From assembly GCA_002316235.1 (NCBI GenBank), contig DCDD01000040.1, positions 1-18,824 on the forward strand: a stretch of 18,824 bases of DNA, in the 5' to 3' direction. This document shows positions 15,332-18,824 of the stretch, in pieces. The position numbers and the translations under genes were made by a program. Position 1 is the first letter of the stretch. Every line of letters begins with the position of its first letter. Source of the stretch: Bacteroidales bacterium UBA1064. Its GTDB lineage: Bacteria; Bacteroidota; Bacteroidia; Bacteroidales; Tenuifilaceae. The notes under the pieces are model-generated. The model did not search any database and had not been told where the DNA came from. It was given only the letters and a program-made list of their open reading frames with translations.

Positions 15332-17185
15332 CTACTTGTATTCCTCGACTACCTCAAGTTTGGGGCTAGCCATCTTAACTTTAGCCTCTGAAAGGCTTGC
15401 CTTACGGCTGTCCATAAGCGCTTTCACCATAATTTCGGATATATCCTGGACGGGGACATCATTTTGGGCGGCAGCAAGGGTTTTCTTGCAAAGTGGGCAT
15501 GCTGTGGCTATCAGGTCGGTAGTGTTATTGGCTAGTTGCAAAACGGTTGATGCCGCAATTGTTGACTTTTGAAATGCAGAGGTGTTGGTAATTGCAAGGC
15601 TTCCCCCGCAGCATAGGGAATTTTGTTTGGTTTGGTTGCTGTTTTCGGTTAGTACCACAGCGCTCTTTAGGAGCTTGCGTGGCTCGTCAACAACACCAAG
15701 ACCACGGCTTAGTTCACACGGATCGTGGTAAGCAACATTCAGGTTGGATTGGTTAAAAACCAGCCTGCCTTGGTTGGTAAGCTCCCAGAGGTACTGGCTA
15801 TGGTGGTATATGGGAATGCTCATGTGGTAGTTCTTCTTAAACTCGCTGGCGCAAATGGGGCAGGTGGTTACCAAGCAGTTGGCGCCTGTTTCGTAAATAA
15901 GCCGGTTATTTTTATCAATAAGCTGCTTTGCCGCATCAACCTCTCCGTTAAGCTGCAACGGCCTACCACAGCAAATGCTTCCGTTTCGGTCGATAAAGGT
16001 GTAATCGATCCCGGCAGCGTCGAGAAGGAGAAGCGTTGATTTAATTATGTTGGGGGTTAAATGCCCCATGCACCCTGCAAAAAATGCAACCTTAGCTTTG
16101 GGGTAGGCGTACCCGTTCAGGTAGCTATAGCTGGTTGGGCTAAAAAGCTGGTGCTCGCTTCGTTCGTTCTTTCTTATTTGTGTGATTTCAATTCCTACCG
16201 GGCATGCTTTAAGACATCTCATACAAAGCATACAGGTTTCTCTAAGCCTCTCGCTTGGCTTGCTGTATCTAAGATCCCTAATGAAGTAGGTTGGTTGGGT
16301 GTCAGAAATTCCCAAATCGGTGCTTAGATGGCAGGAGTCTATGCAGATACCGCACCTGGAGCAAGCGTTTAGCTCAACGTTGGTGTAGGATGAGTGGCTA
16401 TCCTTTTCCCTTACACCATATTTACGAAGAAAAATCAGCAAAATTTCTGTTGGAATGTGCATGTACCTAGAAAAGGGTAGGGCAACGAAGAACGACCCCA
16501 ACGCAATGGAGTATGCCCACCATGAGGGGTAGTATAGCTGGTCGAGCGGAAGACCGTAGATAACCTGTTGGCCGAGGAAATTTGTGAAGAAATGGCCGGT
16601 GTTATACAGTCCGGCAGTAACGCTTTCAGCCAGTATTCTGAAAGGGAAAATCAGCCAAAGGGAGGTAAGGGCTATTCGGTCGATGAGAATGTGTTTGGTA
16701 GTTCGGTGCATCCCCATCACCTTACTTTTATACCTTTTAAAAAAGGCAATGCCAATTCCGGAAATGACCAGAAGCAGGAAAAAGTCCATTAGAAAGGTGA
16801 AAATCTCCTCATATTCCCTCAGCGGGGAAAGGTCGTGGCGGAAAAACTCAAAAAAAATAGGGTAGTAGGGAGGGTTAATTAGCCCGTGGGGGTAAAGTCG
16901 GGCTTCCAAGTTGCCCAGCACAATAAGCATGAACCATCCAAAGGCGAGGCTCATGTGCATAAAGCCAAGAATAACATTTTTCTTAAAGATATTTCGATGA
17001 AACAAACCCTCTCTTATGGTCTCCCATATTCCCCTTAGCGTTTTAACTGTTAGCAGTCTTTTCCATATAATTTTTTTCTCACGCCGGGTAAGGCGTACTA
17101 CCCAAATGGTCCACATGACAACCGTATAGAGGATAACAAAAGTTAGCCCTATGGTGAACGGGATTACAAATGGATGTTCCTTCAT
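15332..17185 (-). CDS. Membrane heterodisulfide-reductase-like fusion (HdrE-like + HdrC-like + HdrD/B-like)
   Basis: 617 residues in three parts. The N-terminal half has five hydrophobic segments (about 8-30, 71-91, 128-149, 168-187, 223-238), as in the nitrate reductase gamma/HdrE cytochrome b family, with candidate haem-ligand histidines such as H77 and H243. Next comes a ferredoxin domain with two [4Fe-4S] motifs (C275/C278/C281/C285 and C318/C321/C324/C328). The C-terminal half has two complete CCG domains: C372 with C405-C406-G and C442/C445, and C490 with C525-C526-G and C563/C566; in HdrB/HdrD these bind non-cubane [4Fe-4S] clusters. The protein most likely exchanges electrons between the cytosolic HdrA/HdrC-like partners and menaquinone. 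Its start overlaps the preceding gene by ATGA. Substrate is unknown. Confidence 0.88.
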   Translation of the reverse strand: MKEHPFVIPFTIGLTFVILYTVVMWTIWVVRLTRREKKIIWKRLLTVKTLRGIWETIREGLFHRNIFKKNVILGFMHMSLAFGWFMLIVLGNLEARLYPHGLINPPYYPIFFEFFRHDLSPLREYEEIFTFLMDFFLLLVISGIGIAFFKRYKSKVMGMHRTTKHILIDRIALTSLWLIFPFRILAESVTAGLYNTGHFFTNFLGQQVIYGLPLDQLYYPSWWAYSIALGSFFVALPFSRYMHIPTEILLIFLRKYGVREKDSHSSYTNVELNACSRCGICIDSCHLSTDLGISDTQPTYFIRDLRYSKPSERLRETCMLCMRCLKACPVGIEITQIRKNERSEHQLFSPTSYSYLNGYAYPKAKVAFFAGCMGHLTPNIIKSTLLLLDAAGIDYTFIDRNGSICCGRPLQLNGEVDAAKQLIDKNNRLIYETGANCLVTTCPICASEFKKNYHMSIPIYHHSQYLWELTNQGRLVFNQSNLNVAYHDPCELSRGLGVVDEPRKLLKSAVVLTENSNQTKQNSLCCGGSLAITNTSAFQKSTIAASTVLQLANNTTDLIATACPLCKKTLAAAQNDVPVQDISEIMVKALMDSRKASLSEAKVKMASPKLEVVEEYK

Positions 17186-17517
17186 ACCCTGAAATTTTGG
17201 TTGGCTTTTCGAACCAGCTTTATTATGTTACGAGTATTCACGTTGCGAGGACAAACCAAGGTGCACTTTCCGCAAAGCATGCACTTTTCCGATTCCCTCA
17301 CAGCCTTTTCAACTTCGCCTCTACGAATGCTGTGGCAAAGTTCCCTAAAGCTGAAGTTGGTAAAATTTCCGGCAGTGCAGGTTGCCGTGCAGCTTCCGCA
17401 GGCAATGCAGAGGCGGAACGATTCGTCTCGAGCTGTAATCCAGTCCATTAGGGAAAGATCAGCCTTGTCCAAATCGTGAATGTTTATTTTAAGGGGTGCG
17501 TAGCCAAAATCAATCAT
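17182..17517 (-). CDS. HdrC-like 2x[4Fe-4S] ferredoxin
   Basis: 111 residues with two cluster motifs: C37/C40/C43/C47 and C79/C82/C85/C89. The segment between them (FRELCHSIRRGEVEKAVRE) is typical of HdrC proteins. It would relay electrons between the HdrA-like flavoprotein and the membrane subunit. It overlaps both neighbours by four bases (ATGA at 17514-17517 and 17182-17185), so the three are translated together. Confidence 0.88.
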   Translation of the reverse strand: MIDFGYAPLKINIHDLDKADLSLMDWITARDESFRLCIACGSCTATCTAGNFTNFSFRELCHSIRRGEVEKAVRESEKCMLCGKCTLVCPRNVNTRNIIKLVRKANQNFRV

Positions 17518-18536
17518 GGTTCCTTCACGCTTAAATACCTATGAATTTCAACTACTGCCGAACGGGCAGAGTTTATCGAGTCGGTGATGTTGTTAGGTCC
17601 CGAACATGCACCGGCAGTATATACACCTCTAATGCCGGTTTCGGAAGGTTTAAGGTGATAGTCGCTTACCCCGATAAACCCATCGGCATTTGGTTTAAGC
17701 CCAAGGTTATATATAAGTTTGGAAGTGCCTTCGGCTGGTGTCATGCCCACCATCAAAACGAGCATATCTACCGACATTTTAAGGGGGCGGGAAGCCAGGG
17801 TGTCCTCAGTCTTAATAAGCAATCTTCCACCATCCAGCTCGCTTGCCTCCGATAGCCTGCCCCGGATGAAGTTTATTCCCTTTTGCTGTGCTTCCTTGTA
17901 AAGCTCCTCATAGCCAGGCCCAAACATTCGGAGGTCCATGTAGAGACAGAATATTTCAGCCTCTGGGATAGCCTCTTTTGCTTCGATTGCCTGCTTAACT
18001 GCTGTTACGCAGCAAACTTTTGAACAGTAAAGATGGTTCACCTTTTCATCGCGGCTACCCACGCAGTGGACGAATGCAACTCGTTTGGGTTTTTCGCCAT
18101 TTCTCATCAGGGGCGTTCCATGTTCGGTGAACATCTTTTCTAGCTCGGCCGAGGTAATTACGTTGTCATATATTCCGTAACCATACTCTTCTTTGCGTTC
18201 GGCTTGAAAAAGTTCAAAACCCGTGGCAATCAGCACAGCATCGGCTTCGAAAGATTTATTACTGGTTTTAAGGGTAAATTTATCCCCGTTGGGTAGCAGT
18301 TCGGTTATGGGTGTAGAAAGGACGATGGCCGGATTTCCGTTAAGCTGGGATTTGAGCGTGTCAACCACCTCAACAGCGGGTCTTCTGTTTGGGAATAACC
18401 TGTCCCATTCTGAGGTATGACCGCCGGCGTGATCATTTTTCTCATATACGGTTGTTTGGTAACCCAACGCTGCTAGTTGCCTGGCAGCCTCCAGCCCAGC
18501 AACACCTCCACCTATGACAGCTACTTTTTTTAACAT
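17514..18536 (-). CDS. HdrA-like FAD-dependent oxidoreductase (short form)
   Basis: 340 residues. The FAD dinucleotide motif is at the start (VAVIGGGVAGLEAARQLA) and a late FAD region (GVYTAGACSGP) is near the C-terminus. The stretch HCVGSRDEKVNHLYCSKVCC has cysteines C158, C171, C175 and C176, with the spacing (13, 4, 1) of the four ligands of the unusual HdrA [4Fe-4S] cluster next to the bifurcating flavin. The MDLRMFGPGYEELY segment is also typical of HdrA. It lacks the ferredoxin domains found at the ends of methanogen HdrA (about 650 residues), keeping only the thioredoxin-reductase-like core. Methanogen HdrA bifurcates electrons; whether this one does, or acts like QmoA/QmoB, is open. 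Confidence 0.88.
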   Translation of the reverse strand: MLKKVAVIGGGVAGLEAARQLAALGYQTTVYEKNDHAGGHTSEWDRLFPNRRPAVEVVDTLKSQLNGNPAIVLSTPITELLPNGDKFTLKTSNKSFEADAVLIATGFELFQAERKEEYGYGIYDNVITSAELEKMFTEHGTPLMRNGEKPKRVAFVHCVGSRDEKVNHLYCSKVCCVTAVKQAIEAKEAIPEAEIFCLYMDLRMFGPGYEELYKEAQQKGINFIRGRLSEASELDGGRLLIKTEDTLASRPLKMSVDMLVLMVGMTPAEGTSKLIYNLGLKPNADGFIGVSDYHLKPSETGIRGVYTAGACSGPNNITDSINSARSAVVEIHRYLSVKEP

Positions 18537-18684
18537 CGTTAACTAGTTTGACTACATTACTTTGCCTATCATTACAGCATTACTGGTTTTACTATTTGTT
18601 TCCTAAGAGATGGTTACAATTCCACAGTTTTTTGCTGCTGACGTATGATTTGCAATACAGCTGTGCATCCCTTCTGCATTAGTT

Positions 18685-18824
18685 TTAAACGATAAATTTA
18701 ATATTATTTGGTTTATCGGGCAAGCTAAGGGTTTCATTATTTACACCTTTAAACTTCTTGTCGGGGTCGTATTCAACCCCAATTTTTTTAAGTAGGGGCT
18801 CTACGTCGGTTTGGTGCATCTGCA
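18685..18824 (-). CDS. C-terminal end of an unidentified gene, cut by the right edge
   Basis: An open frame enters from the right edge and ends at TAA (18685-18687), giving 45 residues rich in Lys and Asp, with VEPLLKKIGVEYDPDKKF and NNETLSLPDKPNNIKF. The other two minus-strand frames here hit stops early and the residue mix is protein-like, so it is probably a real coding end. I do not recognise the family. It is 148 bases upstream of the HdrA-like gene and in the same direction, so it may belong to the same operon. The gap (18537-18684) shows nothing else. Confidence 0.5.
   Translation of the reverse strand, partial: QMHQTDVEPLLKKIGVEYDPDKKFKGVNNETLSLPDKPNNIKFIV

Noticed and set aside
1..18824. 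CRISPR arrays, insertion sequences, prophage genes or integration sites
   Set aside because: No regular direct repeats, transposase motifs, integrase or phage-like genes were seen on either strand.

Overview
The window reads as chromosome from an anaerobic member of the Bacteroidota, probably close to Bacteroidales. Supporting signs are a type IX secretion (T9SS) C-terminal sorting domain, several promoter-like boxes matching the Bacteroidota -7 consensus TAnnTTTG, no clear Shine-Dalgarno sequences, ferredoxin-dependent 2-oxoacid oxidoreductase genes, and a HydE maturase for an [FeFe]-hydrogenase. Most of the window is moderate in GC; the first ~1.8 kb is visibly more AT-rich (by eye, about one third GC).

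Layout. Bases 1-1833: a 3'-truncated (window edge) MBOAT O-acyltransferase of the AlgI type and the 3' remnant of an M43 (pappalysin/cytophagalysin-like) metalloprotease, broken inside its zinc motif. Bases 1839-5254, minus strand: a LiaF-like membrane protein, HydE, a SiaC/DUF1987 regulatory protein and a small DMT-family membrane protein. Between the last two lies an apparent plus-strand structured RNA (about 4731-4863) with its own promoter-like box, a possible pseudoknot and an intrinsic terminator. Bases 5466-7579, plus strand: yicC-gmk-nadD, a housekeeping group. A bidirectional terminator separates it from a minus-strand operon (11814-7742) encoding a PLP aminotransferase, a 2x[4Fe-4S] ferredoxin and the alpha, beta and gamma subunits of a 2-oxoacid:ferredoxin oxidoreductase. 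Bases 12298-15045: a large secreted T9SS cargo protein with four carboxypeptidase-regulatory-like repeats. Bases 15332-18536: three translationally coupled genes (ATGA overlaps) for an HdrA-like flavoprotein, an HdrC-like ferredoxin and a membrane HdrE/HdrC/HdrD-type fusion. The right edge holds the C-terminal end of one more minus-strand gene.

How the parts may fit. The aminotransferase and oxidoreductase form a plausible amino-acid fermentation route: transamination to a 2-oxoacid, then oxidative decarboxylation to acyl-CoA with reduction of ferredoxin. The Hdr-like module could pass low-potential electrons between soluble carriers and the membrane quinone pool, and HydE implies that a hydrogenase exists elsewhere in the genome. 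These links are inference from gene content.

No CRISPR array, tRNA, rRNA, complete insertion sequence or prophage gene was seen. The items most worth following are the candidate structured RNA, the abrupt M43 breakpoint with a composition change, and the Qmo/Hdr-like module whose architecture does not match the textbook complexes.
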